From positions 11,914,681 through 11,978,680 of the forward strand of contig NC_049901.1 in NCBI RefSeq assembly GCF_001411555.2: 64,000 nucleotides of DNA, written 5' to 3'. A program made the translations under genes and the position numbers. Positions 35,126 to 46,904 of the stretch are shown here, in pieces. Source of the stretch: Juglans regia (lineage: Eukaryota > Streptophyta > Magnoliopsida > Fagales > Juglandaceae). Position 1 is the first letter of the stretch. Each line of letters starts with the position of its first letter. The notes beneath the pieces were generated by a model. The model was not told the origin of the DNA. It saw only the letters and a program-made list of their open reading frames with translations, and made no database searches.

Positions 35126-37907
35126 ATGGAAACTGTCGCAGTACTGATCGTAGGAGCCGGGCCTTCTGGCCTCGCAATTTCAGCTTGCTTAACCCTTCAC
35201 TCCATACCCTTTATCATTCTTGAGAGAGAAGATTGTTACGCTTCTCTTTGGAAGAAGAGAACCTATGATCGCTTAAGTCTCCATTTGGCCAAAGAATTTT
35301 GCCACTTACCTTTTGCGAAACACCCCAGAACAGCAAAAACTTATATCTCGAAGGATGCTTTTCTTCGATACATAGATGATTACGTCTCCCATTTCAAAAT
35401 TAACCCTCGCTACCACCGCTCTGTTGAATCTGCCGAGCTTGACAAAGTTCAAGGGAAATGGCGGATTGAGGCTCACAACACCATAGATGAGAAGATGGAA
35501 GTTTATTTTGCGAATTTCTTGGTGGTTGCGTCTGGTGAGAATAGTGAGGGTTACATTCCTGATATACCCGGTTTGGATGGCTTTCAAGGAGAGATAGTAC
35601 ATTCCAGCCATTACAAATCGGGTTTGAAATATCAAAACAAGGACGTTTTGGTTGTTGGATGTGGTAACTCAGGAATGGAGATTGCTTATGATCTCTCCAA
35701 TTACCATGCCCGAACATCCATTGTAGTTCGAAGTCCTGTAAGACCACTCTCTCTCTCTCTCTCTCTCTTTCGATGGCAATTCTACAAGTATATATTTGTC
35801 AACAACTTTGTCTTGTTCAGGGTTGCTGGCCTCGGAGATTTTGAGCAGAGAAAAAAAAAGAATCTCTTTGCAATATCCTAAATGCTATATATTAGAGATA
35901 ATTTTTGAGCCTAGAAAAGCATTAATGCTGTTTTCGTCTCAAGGCCATAATATATAGTACCATAGATTCATTGTTTATCTTGTCCAGATAAGCTAAAAGA
36001 GATCATTTTTTAGCTTAGAAAAGCATTCAGGCATCTCTGCAATAGCTAATTAATTAGCCACGTCTGCAGGTTCTCTAGCTAGTTCTCTCTCTCTCTCTCT
36101 CTCTCTCCCTCCCTCCCTGTTGCATGCAGCTTGGCAACTTTGTGCGTTTTGGTTTGGGCAAATGTTTGGTTCAGAAGAAACTACCCTCTCCAAGCACCAA
36201 GGCTGACAGGCGCCTGTACGTACACATGTACATGCAGGCAGTAGAGCCAAATTAGCCGAACTACTGCTGCTTTTCCTCTTCAGTCCAAAATAGCTTATCA
36301 TTTCAATTTTTTTTTTTTTTTCCTTTTTGTTGTCTTTAAACCTGTGAAAATAATCTCTCTCTACATTACTCTCTTTCTCCCTAGTAAATACTCCATTCCT
36401 AAGAGGTAAAAGGAAAATAGACTAGGAAATTATTATATTTGAAGTCTTACGTAAAATTCGTATATTTTTTTTGAAAAAAAAGTTGATGAACTTACTTAAA
36501 AAAATAGGTGGAGCTTACAAACACTAGGCAAACTAGCTACTCAAAACCATTTAGCTACGTACTAACACAACTAACGAACACATCAATAAAAGAATTGTGG
36601 CTTTTCCATTCCACCTTGTCATACTTTATTTCCATTTATTTCATTTACAATAAATGTCAGACTTTATTTCCTTCTTCTATACCATTAATGTTTTCTTTTA
36701 ACAGTGTCATTAAGGTTCCGTTTAGATTAAGAAATGATCTCAATTTATCTCATCCTATCATTACAATTTTTTCAAATTTTCACACAAAATATAATAAACA
36801 ATTCAACTTTTCAAATCTCAAAACAATAATAATATTAAAAAATAATATTCTAATAATCTTTTATTCAACTAATATAAAACTATCTCATCTCATCTCTCAA
36901 TCCAAACGGGTCGGCGCCCTTGCAGTTTCACGTGCTCACCAAAGGAATGGTACATCTAGGAATGTCTCTACTGAAATGGTTTTCAGTTGACACGGTGGAT
37001 AAAGTGACCTTGTTGCTAGCAAGATTCATATATGGCAACCTATCCAAGTATGGGATTCATCAACCAAAATTAGGCCCATTCTTTCAAAAAATCTTAACTG
37101 GAAGATCTCCTGTCATCGATGTTGGGACTGTCAAAAAGATCAAATCAGGAGAGATAAAGGTAGATATATCCAGATCATCTATATAAATCAAGTACTTAAG
37201 TGACCTAATAAATTTAGTATGTTAATCTGTTGATCTGATATGCATATGTTTTTTTCTTGGCGATATGTTCGAGCGGACTTATAGGTTCTCCCGGAGATCT
37301 CGAGAATTAATGGAAACAATGTGGTGTTCGATGATAGCAAGGAAATAAAGTTTGATGCGATAGTTTTCGCGACTGGTTATAAAAGCACGGTTACTCGTTG
37401 GCTTAAGGTATATTATAAAAAATATTTGCAACTATGAATTATGTAATTATCGAGTAATTGTTTTTAAAAAGTGAATAAAACATGAGATTCACATAAAAAA
37501 CTTATTTTTTTAATAGTAGACCTTACTCTTTTTCAAAGCAATTACGCGGCATTTACGCATTTTACAGTTGTATGTAGAATTACTCGAAATATATATATGC
37601 TTAATTTCTTTAACCACGTGGTGCACATACGTGACTCATGATACGTTGGGAGCTAATCAACTTCTGTGATAAAAATCTTTAAATTAATTTTGAAATGTAT
37701 TTTGATCATGTCTTGACTCTTCATGTCTAGGATTATAAATATATTATGAATGAGGATGGAATGCCAAAAGAGAGTTTCCCATCTCACTGGAAGGGAGAGA
37801 ATGGCCTACATTGTGCTGGTTTTTCAAGGAGAGGACTTTCTGGAATAACTACGGATGCAATGGCTATAGCCGACGATATTAACAAGGTTTATACCAGCAA
37901 AAAGTAG
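35126..37907 (+). CDS. YUC: YUCCA10/11-type flavin monooxygenase (indole-3-pyruvate to auxin), 4 exons
   Basis: YUCCA enzymes are NADPH- and FAD-dependent monooxygenases that decarboxylate indole-3-pyruvate to indole-3-acetic acid (family knowledge). Exons: 35126-35737, 36926-37159, 37285-37407, 37731-37907. All are GT/AG and phase 0, giving 381 aa, matching the family length. Motifs: FAD-binding GAGPSG at residues 10-15; the FMO-type FQGEIVHSSHY at 153-163; NADPH-binding GCGNSG at 178-183; FATGY at 310-314; and the C-terminal HWKGENGLHCAGFSRRGLSG segment. The METV..GAGPSGLA start and compact length point to the YUC10/11 clade. Intron 1 (1188 bp) carries a CT microsatellite right after the donor and a MITE that ends close to the exon-2 acceptor. 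Nothing is missing, so I expect it to be functional. Confidence 0.93.
35742..35768. repeat. (CT)n microsatellite just after the exon 1 donor
   Basis: About twelve CT units begin only a few bases inside intron 1 of the YUCCA gene. A second CT run with CCCT units lies at about 36084-36118. Confidence 0.85.
36711..36912. mobile_element. MITE in YUCCA intron 1, ending close to the exon 2 acceptor
   Basis: The ends are CCGTTTAGATTAAG and CAATCCAAACGGG, with the family's AATATAATAAACAATTC and AATAATAATATTAAAAAATAA blocks inside. The right end (about 36910) is only about 13 bp from the AG acceptor at 36924-36925, so the polypyrimidine and branch-point region of this intron is largely MITE sequence. 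A CTAAT branch-point-like motif lies inside it near 36869. Confidence 0.75.
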
Positions 37908-38285
37908 AAGAGCGCTCCACCAACTGCACGTAGTACTTCACCATGTGTCGTTCACCATGCAGCTAGCAGTATACTGTCTTGGAACGTCTCTTTGCATGTG
38001 TGTCATGTTATCAGTAGTTATTATGAAAACTTAAAACAAAGTCGTTTAAATTTCATCATGTCGTTCTTTTATCTTAGTTTTTAGTAGGTAATCTAAATTT
38101 CATGTTGGTCTTCTTAGTTTTATTAGTGTCGTAGTAAGTGTGTAATGGTTGGATCATGTCTAAATGGCCGTACGTATGTCGTGAAGTACGTACTTTGCAT
38201 AATTCTAAATCCTAAAATTAAACATTTGGAAAAAAAAATCATTTATTTATTCAATTTTGCATAAAGGCCTAGCTAGCTAGCTGCA
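37908..38285. other. Convergent intergenic spacer
   Basis: This contains the 3' ends of the YUCCA gene (plus) and the chitinase-like gene (minus). It is AT-rich and I see no separate element. Only 378 bp separate the two stop codons, so the transcripts may overlap. Confidence 0.6.
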
Positions 38286-39466
38286 TTACACGATAGTAGA
38301 ATTAAGCAAGAAATCTTGGGATTTCCTCTCGTAGTAGTAGTTATTGGAGGCAGAAGCATCAGTCGAGAAGATCATGATCCCATTAACATCAAATTCATTC
38401 TTCTTCAGAAGATCCAAAGCCTCAAAAAAGGCACCCCCTTGAATTCCTCTTCCATTGACTTCATAACTAGGCATCAACTTCTCTCTGCCAAATTGCATAG
38501 CTCAAAGCCTAAAGGCTTGAAAGTACCCTTGCGGGGATCTAACCTTATCGGTATAGAACTGATGATTAACGAAGTCAATGAAACCTCTATACTTATTGAA
38601 GAGCTCGATGTAGGGTCTAGTAGTGGTATAAAAGGGTGCAATGGTGGCTACAGAAATCAAGCTTTGGTTCTTCAACATGGAAATGAGCTCCCCAATGCAG
38701 AAAGCAAAGGTTGAGTTGCCTTTTTGGAAGTTTTCATAGTCAATGTCGATGTCATCAAGATGGTAAGTGGTAATAATGGATCGGAGGGATTTGAAAGCAT
38801 TGGATATCCAGAGTTGAGGGTCTTTAGGGTCGTACCAATGCAGGACTTTTTTGCCGAGGCTCCAACCGGAGAGGTTGGCTAAGGCTTTGATGACGTTGGG
38901 GTGGTGGCGAGCCTTGAGAGCTGCAACAGAGTCTGGTGTCAATGTGGCTGCCCAATATGGTGAGAATTTGCCGTTTTGGGCATTGCCTGAGGGGTCTGCA
39001 TCGATTGCAAAGCTGAGTATGAAATGGAAGTCGATGCCATCGCTGATGGGAACAGGATCGAATGTAACTGGGAAGCCCGTGGCTCTTATATAGTCCATCA
39101 TCACCTTATTCCCATCTAGATTATGCAAATTATATAGCTTAGAATATCAATATATATGCAAATATAAAAAGAAAAAAAAAACCATTTAGTGGCTATAAAA
39201 ATGGGGCCATAAACGATTAGAACTTAAGGCATAAAAGGCCTTGATAACAATAATTAATTGAACTCTTAAAGGCATTAGATTTTCTAATATTACAAACTTA
39301 ATTATGTAGCTTAATTGACTGGAGATCACGTAGTTTGATTATTGTTCTGATAAAAGAAAAGAGTGTCATGCATGTAATAAAAATGGTTACCACAAAGTCG
39401 TAGTAAGTCAAATATAATTACAGCCACGGGAAGGAAGAAGAGATAATGAAGCTTGATGATCATCAT
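38286..39466 (-). pseudogene. GH18 chitinase-like gene (class III / chitinase-2 type) with an in-frame TGA
   Basis: GH18 family enzymes hydrolyse chitin or related N-acetylglucosamine polymers; plant relatives also include inactive lectins and storage proteins. Exon 1 (39466-39391) encodes a signal-peptide-like start (MMIIKLHYLFFLPVAVIIF). Exon 2 runs 39115-38286, with phases matching. The spliced frame is 906 nt. The catalytic DxxDxDxE motif is intact (HLDDIDIDYE), as are the SFAIDAD and DFVNHQFYTD segments. One TGA (38502-38504, codon 230) interrupts an otherwise continuous reading frame; the homologous sequence resumes in the same frame right after it (AMQFGREKLMPSYEVNGRG). The context suits an original Arg codon (CGA to TGA), but that is inference. 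The truncated product would lose about 70 C-terminal residues and probably not fold. It is either a recent pseudogene, an allele, or a sequencing error. Confidence 0.85.
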
Positions 39467-39656
39467 TCTTAATTTGCTTGATTGCGTGGATGAGTGCGAT
39501 GACCAGAAGCTGGCTAGGTTCCGTACTACACTGGCTTGATTATTCTTGTTTTATGACATCATGCAGCATGCATCAAGGGACGTTGAATCTGATATTATTG
39601 CTAGCTAGCTCCAATGGTTTCCTAGCAAATAGCTCTAGCTTTTGAAGCCGTTAGGC

Positions 39657-39672
39657 CACTATATATATCTAA
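39657..39672 (-). promoter_or_regulatory. Possible TATA box of the chitinase-like gene
   Basis: AGATATATATAG on minus lies about 195 bp upstream of the ATG at 39466. The spacing would leave a leader of roughly 160 bases. Confidence 0.35.
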
Positions 39673-40099
39673 CATTAGAACCCAATTGAGAGTACAGCTA
39701 GCAGAGATGAATTACTAGGAAGAATAATGATGAATTGGTCGAATAGTTGGAAGTGGTCGGGACAAAAAGGTTGATCAGTCTTTAAGAAATTAGATGCTTT
39801 CGATGGCAAGCAGTTTGGATGTTAATGGTGATGGCCTGCTGGTGGAAGAATCTAATGATATATATACATATATATACACACACACATATATCTTATACTA
39901 TAAAAACCAGTATCGGGCAATGGTATTATTTTTTTCGTTTGATGCTCTCTTTTACCATTTTGTACTTGTGTGGCCGAGCTTTGTGTGTTTTTTTTATTCT
40001 CATCGTTCGATTTCGTCTCTAGCTGACCGAGTATCAGCTCGGGTACTCCCATTCCTTGTTCGTTAGTATAGTTTATTCGGTCCAAAGGCTATTATTTAT

Positions 40100-42830
40100 G
40101 ACATCACAAACAACCTCACATATGACCTAGCATTCAAAGAATTGAGTGGACAATTCTAGTACTCTTAGGCATCCTAGTGACTCTTTGGCGTGGAAAGATT
40201 TTGACAACCAACATAGTTGGTTTGTGAACAAGCTTCGCAATATCCGATTTCACTTGGCAAGCGATGGATCAACTTGTTTAATAATGTGAGCAAGACTTAC
40301 AACATTTGGCCAGTTGTATTGGTACCTTATAATCTACCTCCTTAGTTATGTATGAAAGAATTGTACTTCATGTTGACGTTGTTATCCCTGGTCCAAAAGC
40401 TCTTGGAAATGACATTGATGTGTATCTAAGAGCCTTGGTTGATGAGTTAACACATCTGTAGAAATTAGGTGTGGTCACATATGATGTCTCGCTTGATCAA
40501 TCATTTTGTTTACATTCTTTATTATAGACTATTAAAGACTTCTATGCATATGCAAACCTCTCTGGATGGAGTACGAAAAGAAAATTGCCATGTCATGCTT
40601 GTAATATGGAGGTAGGCTTGACATGGTTGACATATGGTGGAAAACACTATTATATGCGTCATCGTCAATTCTTACCAATGGATCATAGTTGGCGGCTAAA
40701 TTTCGACTTGTTAGACAATGGGGAAGAGCATGGTATGACTCATAGAGATTTTTTTGGACGTAATATATTAGAGTAACTTATGAGTCTTAGTGCGGTAATT
40801 TCGGCAAAGGATTCTAGAAAATGAAGTAGTCCCTATAAGAGTTGAATTAGACGAAAAAGAGTATATTCTTCCAATTACCATATTATGAAACATTAATGTT
40901 GAGACACACTTGGACATTATGCACACTAAGAAAAATATTTGTAACAATATTTTAGGAACGGTTATGAATACTGAGGGAAAAATGAAAGATCTACATCAAA
41001 ACTCAAAGATCTACATCTACAGGAGCATGATACTCGTTCTTTGATGATGCCTGCCTGTTACACGTTAAGGGGGGATGCTCGGAGGAGTTTTTGTGTATAG
41101 TTGAAATCAATGTATTTTTCAGATGGATTTGCCTCAAATATATCAAGATACGTGAACGAGATTGATTGTAAGATCTCTGGAGTAAAGAGACATGATTCAC
41201 ACGTGCTTTTACAACAACTACTGCCAATTGTTGTTCCCAAGTATTTACAAGAATATATAACATTGAAAATAACAGAACAGAGTAAATTTTTTCGGAAACT
41301 TTATGCAAGAACTTTGAATGTGGAGGCCTTGAAAAAGCTTGAATGTGACATCTATGTTATTCTTTGTAAGTTGGAAAGAATATTCCCAATTGCTTTTTTT
41401 GATATAATGGTTTATCAAACTATTCATCTACCACACGAGACATTGTTAGCAGGTCTAATTCAGTATCGATGGATGTACTTAATCGAGAGATAGTTTGGAC
41501 GTTTTGAGCATTATGTGTGAAATAGAGACTTACATTCATGTGGAGTACTTGACTTTTTTCTCCCAATACCTCAATGATGTTGAGACCAAATTCAACCGAC
41601 AAGAACAGAACATGAATGTTGTTCAACATCAGGAGTGGCCAACATTTTCTATCTTTTATCAATGTTTGCATCCATTAGGATCTAAATCATCATATCAATT
41701 ATGTGATAAAATGTTTTAGAAAGTCCATTGGTATGTGCTCAATAATTGCATGCAGATTAGGGATTACGTCAAATGAGTTTTTGGTTTTAGTTATTTTATG
41801 TTTCTCTCCTTCATTTTCTATACTTATATATATCTCAAATGTTGTACTTAGAAGTATTTCATGTTGTAGCATGCATTATGAGAAGATCAATGTAGAATAC
41901 ACCAATAATGTTAATGAGAGGCACAAAATAGAATTCCCATAATGGTTGAAAGCATGTGTCCGTTACTAATTTTAATGATTTCTGCTCCTATCCACTTATG
42001 TTATTTGTGCTCATGTGCATAATTTATATTTATCGTCTCCATATCTAACATGTAAAAAAGAGGCGTATGTTGGCTTTAAACGATGTGTTTAATGAATTGT
42101 ACTCATTGGCGTGTGGTCCTGACACTTGGGATTGCATTATATTCAGGTTGTATAGACAATGGAATAATGTTTCATACGAGGGATTGTGAAGCAAACCATC
42201 GCACCCAATGTTTTGGTATGGTAGTTAGTGGAGGATATGATGAGAGTATACAAGACTACTACAGTGTGCTCATAGATATATCATATATTGTAGTTGTGCT
42301 ACATGGGTTGGCGTCACGTATATTTCTTCAAATGTGATTGGTGGGACATTAGTGATCATAGTGGACTACATATGGATCCACATTATACCCATGTCAATAT
42401 ATCTTGTTCATGGTACAAGGAAGAGCCATTCGTATTGGCATCTCAAGTGCAGCAAGTATTTTATTTCGATGATGTTATATGGAGTGGTGATTGGAAAGTT
42501 GTACAAAATATTATTGACAATAATGTATATAATGTCTTGCATGTACAAACATGGAACCATGAAGATGAACTGGTTAAGGCTTATCAAGAAAATGAGTCTT
42601 CATCTATATATCCAACCCCTAAAACCTTAGGGCCTAACTACGTTCCATTACGTAGAGAAAATGTACCAACTTTAATAGTTGATGCGTCAGCCATTCCAGA
42701 ATATCGACGAACTATAGATTTCATTCATTTTATAAATGATAAAAATTAAGAGGATAAGAAATATGACTTCCTCACCAAGAATGACTTAAACATCGATAGC
42801 AATAGTGACGATGGTATGCAAGCTACGAAA
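40100..42830 (+). pseudogene. TNP2-like CACTA transposase remnant with DUF4216-like C-terminal part
   Basis: Recognisable pieces: ILRHP..WKDFDNQHSWF (about 40160-40220) and LPCHACNMEVGLTWLTYGG..RHRQFLPMDHSWR (40585-40700), the Cys-containing segment. Next come DGFASNISRYVNEIDCKISG..LPHETLLAGLIQYRWMYLIER (41116-41493) and DVETKFNRQEQNMNVV (41577-41625). Last are DNGIMFHTRDCEA..GMVVSGGYDES (42157-42250) and FKCDWWDISDH..FVLASQVQQVFYFDD (42320-42470), the DUF4216 signature region. The reading frame changes several times and contains stops, and the N-terminal part of the transposase is absent. Confidence 0.85.
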
Positions 42831-43610
42831 TAATTCACATTCACGGTGACTGTATGGGAATTCATACTAGTAAAATGATCATTGATTAACTTTGTAACAT
42901 GCTATATTGAGATCTTATTGCGCCTGTATTGTTTATTTAGCTTGCATGTGTTACCCATCTCAAAAACTGATAGTTGAATTTAACAAGCTAATTGTGGCAA
43001 TTTGATTTCTCACAACCACTTATATATAAAAATATCAAAGTAGAACAACATTACAAATAGTGCAAACTATGCAATGTATTGATTGACATCGTGTACATTC
43101 TCCCACTTTGATACAAATAACCAAAATAGTTCATATTTTACCAATAATTAAATAATAACTCCAAGTTTCTACATCATTCTCAATCAGTATCTATGTTATC
43201 GTTATCAGTCCTACACTGAAGAATAGCTTGTACATCTATTTGTGTTTGTACTATAAGGTCATGATCACGGGCAAATTGATCTTAAAGTTTGATCTGACGA
43301 GCTGTGATAATTGTCTGACCTTTCCATAACTAACCCATGATGGAGTAAAGTTGAGATAGTTGTTCCCTTATGGAAGACAACTAACTCAAGATAACTATAT
43401 CATTTGTCCCTGCAAATGAGGTCCCTAACGAATTCTTACTTGCTATATGGTGTTGCTTGAACCATCAGGTATGGTCGTACAATCAATGAATCTCATCTTC
43501 AACTCAAAAAGTTGCTCTACCGACTTCTAAACAGTGTATTGAGAGAAAGGCCCTTGAGGATGTTGAGTTGGTTCGGGCGTGTGAAGACTCATGGATAGAT
43601 GACACAAAAG

Positions 43611-44390
43611 TTAAGTAATCAATACTTCATAAGGCAAGCTTAGTGTTCTTTCATGAAAGACCCCCTCCATGATGATAATGGTAAAAGATGGAAAAAAAAA
43701 TACTATTATTATTAAGCATGACATAGAGGAACTCAATTCTTGTAATGTTAATGTCAGAGAAGTAGTCGACAGGACAAATCTTTTGAAAAAGTATTCGTGC
43801 AAGTAAACGCACATGAATTGACATATCAGCAAAACTGAATACCCTATGTTGCTCACACCAATAACGAGGCTTATCTTCATAGATAAACTTTGTTGACACA
43901 AGTTGTTTTGAAGGAGTATCAAACTTAGGATAGAGATACATAGGATTATCTACTATAGGAATACCGATAACATGTGAGATAAAAATAGGCATTACCTCAA
44001 ATTGAGTGCCTCTTACAAATGTTAGAGGATCCTCAATCAATGATGAGGAATTTGTATAGAACTCACGAATGAGTTCAACACAGATAGATGTTGGTTTGGA
44101 AGTCAAATACTCTCAATGTCAAGACTCAAATTGTTGTGGTATGAACCTAAAAGTCTTGTCAATTAGATCAGAATCACCAGATAGTTTAATAGTTCGTTCA
44201 CCTATTACGAGTTGGTTGTAGAACTTGTCATAGTACATTTTCTCACAACCTCGATTCTTGAACTAGTTACCCACGTTCACTGATGGTGTCAAAGATGGCT
44301 CCAGTTGAGTTTTCTACTTCTTTAGCTTTTGCCCAGGCATCTTGTAGCACTTTCTTTTTACTCCAGTCATCACTCCTTTCATATATCTTG
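43611..44390 (-). pseudogene. Plant transposon-protein-like fragment (PF20167-like), opposite strand
   Basis: Minus-strand sequence around 43651-44106 reads ICVELIREFYTNSSSLIEDP..FVRGTQFEVMPIFISHVIGIP, the layout of the putative plant transposon protein domain (an EFY.N segment, then VRG, then an IP-containing stretch). An upstream Lys-rich start with MTGVKRKCYKMPGQKLKK follows in a broken frame near 44340-44390. Domain naming is by recognition only. It is probably an insertion inside the CACTA remnant. Confidence 0.5.
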
Positions 44391-45194
44391 CAAGAATCAA
44401 ATTTTATCAATTAATTATAAAAAAATCACATGTAATATGTGACCATGTCAAGATATGAATGGTGAAGATGTCAATTGTTAGATATAAGCATGTTTAAGCC
44501 ATTTTACACCATTACAAGTTGCACAATTTTATGGTCTTGTGGAAAATTAGGAATCTATGTTGGTGTCCATTATACACATGAGCACATTGCGTTAATAATA
44601 TATCCAATAGTTGTGAAATAAGTAATGATTGAAGAAAATGATAGAATTAATATATATATATATATATCTTGATAAGCATGTATAGAAAATATTTTTGCAA
44701 AAATAAAGGAAAAAACAAAGTAATAAATAATATATTATTGAGATATTTTTACAAACACTTGATGTGCATGATTTGATAAGTGGAGGACAATATTTATTAG
44801 ATAACTGAAAAAATGTCTTCAATACAAATGTGAAATACACATTTCGACAACAACCATCACAACACAACTTTTGATGTAAATAGATAAAAAAAAATATATA
44901 GTAAAAAAAAAACCCCAACAATTATTAAAGAGACGAATGGATTAGTATCCAGATTATTGTGAAAGTCGAAATCCTTTAGTTTCTTGAAGATAATCCGTTG
45001 GTTGGATTGGATTGGAGTATGTTTATCCTTTGTTATATTCTTCTGAAAGCCAGCCACCAAGTACCTCATCGGAATGTGACTTTTTCGTTTTCTTCTTTTG
45101 CGCGGCATCCTTGGCTTCGAGTCGAGGGAGATGGGCTTTTTAAAAAAACTCATAGCACTACTAAGTATCGAATGAGTTAAAAAGAAGTACCCAT

Positions 45195-45830
45195 TCGAAT
45201 GAGGGATCGTTCAGATAATCTGTTTGAACATCTCTGTCTGAGGCTCATTCAAACGTGTGAGAACCAGTCATTTCGTTTAACCATCTGGCGTAATTCAAAT
45301 TGGCTCTGTTCGGTTGAGGTAATGTTTGTTAATTTCATTTGATTGTCTCTGTGAGCGAGCCATGTATCCAACCCCAGTAGTCTGGACGAGCGACCTTGTT
45401 TGTTTCGTTCGAGCATCTCTGAGATGCACGTGTAAGTTAAAGTAGACGCATTCAGACAAAGGACTGTTCGGTAGTTCTGTTCGAGTGGCTCTGTACGTGA
45501 CCCATGTATATCCAACCCCAATATTTCAGATGAGAGATCGCTCGTCTGTTTAGTTCGAGCAATTCATATAAGCCTATGTAAATTAAAATAGGAGATGCTC
45601 AGACGGTGGAATGTTCAGCCACTCCGTTAGAATAACTCTTTGAGGCTCGGTTTCTCACTAACATGCACAGTAGTTTGGACGAGAGACTGCCCGGATGGTC
45701 CATTTGTGTTACTTTGCCGGGTCTTCTGTTTGAGCATCTATGTGAATAACAAATGTAAACTAAACCACAATAGTTCGGACGAGTCACCGTCTGGCCTTCC
45801 ATTTGAATAACTTGGGTCAATAAATAAAAA
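45195..45830. repeat. Degenerate tandem repeat, period about 74 bp
   Basis: Anchoring on the TTCGGACGA-like core (GTCTGGACGAG, ATTCAGACAAAG, TTTCAGATGAG, GCTCAGACGGT, GTTTGGACGAG, GTTCGGACGAG), starts fall near 45379, 45449, 45525, 45599, 45673 and 45774. That is spacings of 70, 76, 74, 74 and 101. Units share TGTTC..GTTCGAGCA..CTCTGTGAGG..CATGTAAA.TAAA. Earlier, more diverged units extend back to about 45195. No open frame is conserved across units. Confidence 0.75.
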
Positions 45831-46904
45831 ATAATTTTAATTTACAGAAAAAATTGGACTCAAATTAAAATGCTTTGTTGGTGAGTAGACATTAAAATAA
45901 ACAAAAGATTTTGCACACATATGGCTAATATTTGGACGCCAAAACCACAAATTCTAAAATTTGAAATAAAGACTTTCCTAAAATGAGTTTGCTTTATATT
46001 AATCATCAATACAGTCCCCTTCACAAATAGACCAAATGTATTTTTCCATATTTATGTTCAGGCAGGAGAATTGAGGCTAGCTCATCCAGGGAGGATTGAA
46101 AGCAGCAAGCAAAATATCTTACATGTATGGGCTTGTCTAAAATCTGTCCAGACACAAGGGAAAATTGTTTTCCATTCTCAGACAAAAGGCGTATGTTTAG
46201 GTTAGTCTAAAGAGCATTAGGAGTTTTCTTCCTCTCATCTGCCCCTTCAGATTCACCGAGTCTTTCAATGTCTCTAAGCGCTACCACACGTATGGCGGGG
46301 CTAGGCCAAGGAAAGTTGCATGCCATTCTTCTCCTTCGATGTCCCCATCTGTGAAACCCAACACACACACCATCACGTGCTAGCACATTTGGGAGTGGCA
46401 ACCCATTCTCTGCTTTCATTTAAACTATTGTGGTTTTGGGAGCTTTTGTATACTGGATAAAGCTAGGTTCTTTTGAAGTTCGAACGATGGACAGTTTGAA
46501 AATGGACATTCAGGAGTTATCGACTAAAGGTACCGACTTTTTATTACTTGTAGTTCATCTTCTATCACCTGCATGGTTAAAATGTCTTTACTTTGTGTTT
46601 TTTGGATTTACTTTGTCTTTGTTTGTTGGTTTATTTGAGGAAAACTAGACATGCATAGACTGGTAGGGAACATGGTGGTCACATGGTCTAACCAAAATGT
46701 TATGTGGATATTTCTCAAGTTTTTGTATACAACAAGTCTCCATGTCTTTTCGTATCACATCAATTTTATGGCTCTTTATTTTGGCTCTTAGCCATGTATA
46801 TTTAACTTCATGTTGTAGTGTGAGATGTTTTTATATAATGTCGGTACTGAGAGAATTTTTTGATAAATTGGCAAAACAGTGAAAATGAGTCAGCTTGAAT
46901 GTAG

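Noticed and set aside
41101..41493. Treating the 130-codon open frame as an intact gene
   Set aside because: It is an internal piece of a TNP2-like transposase with stops and frame changes on both sides.
45195..45830. CRISPR-like array
   Set aside because: The units are diverged tandem repeats without distinct spacers, in a plant nuclear transposon region.
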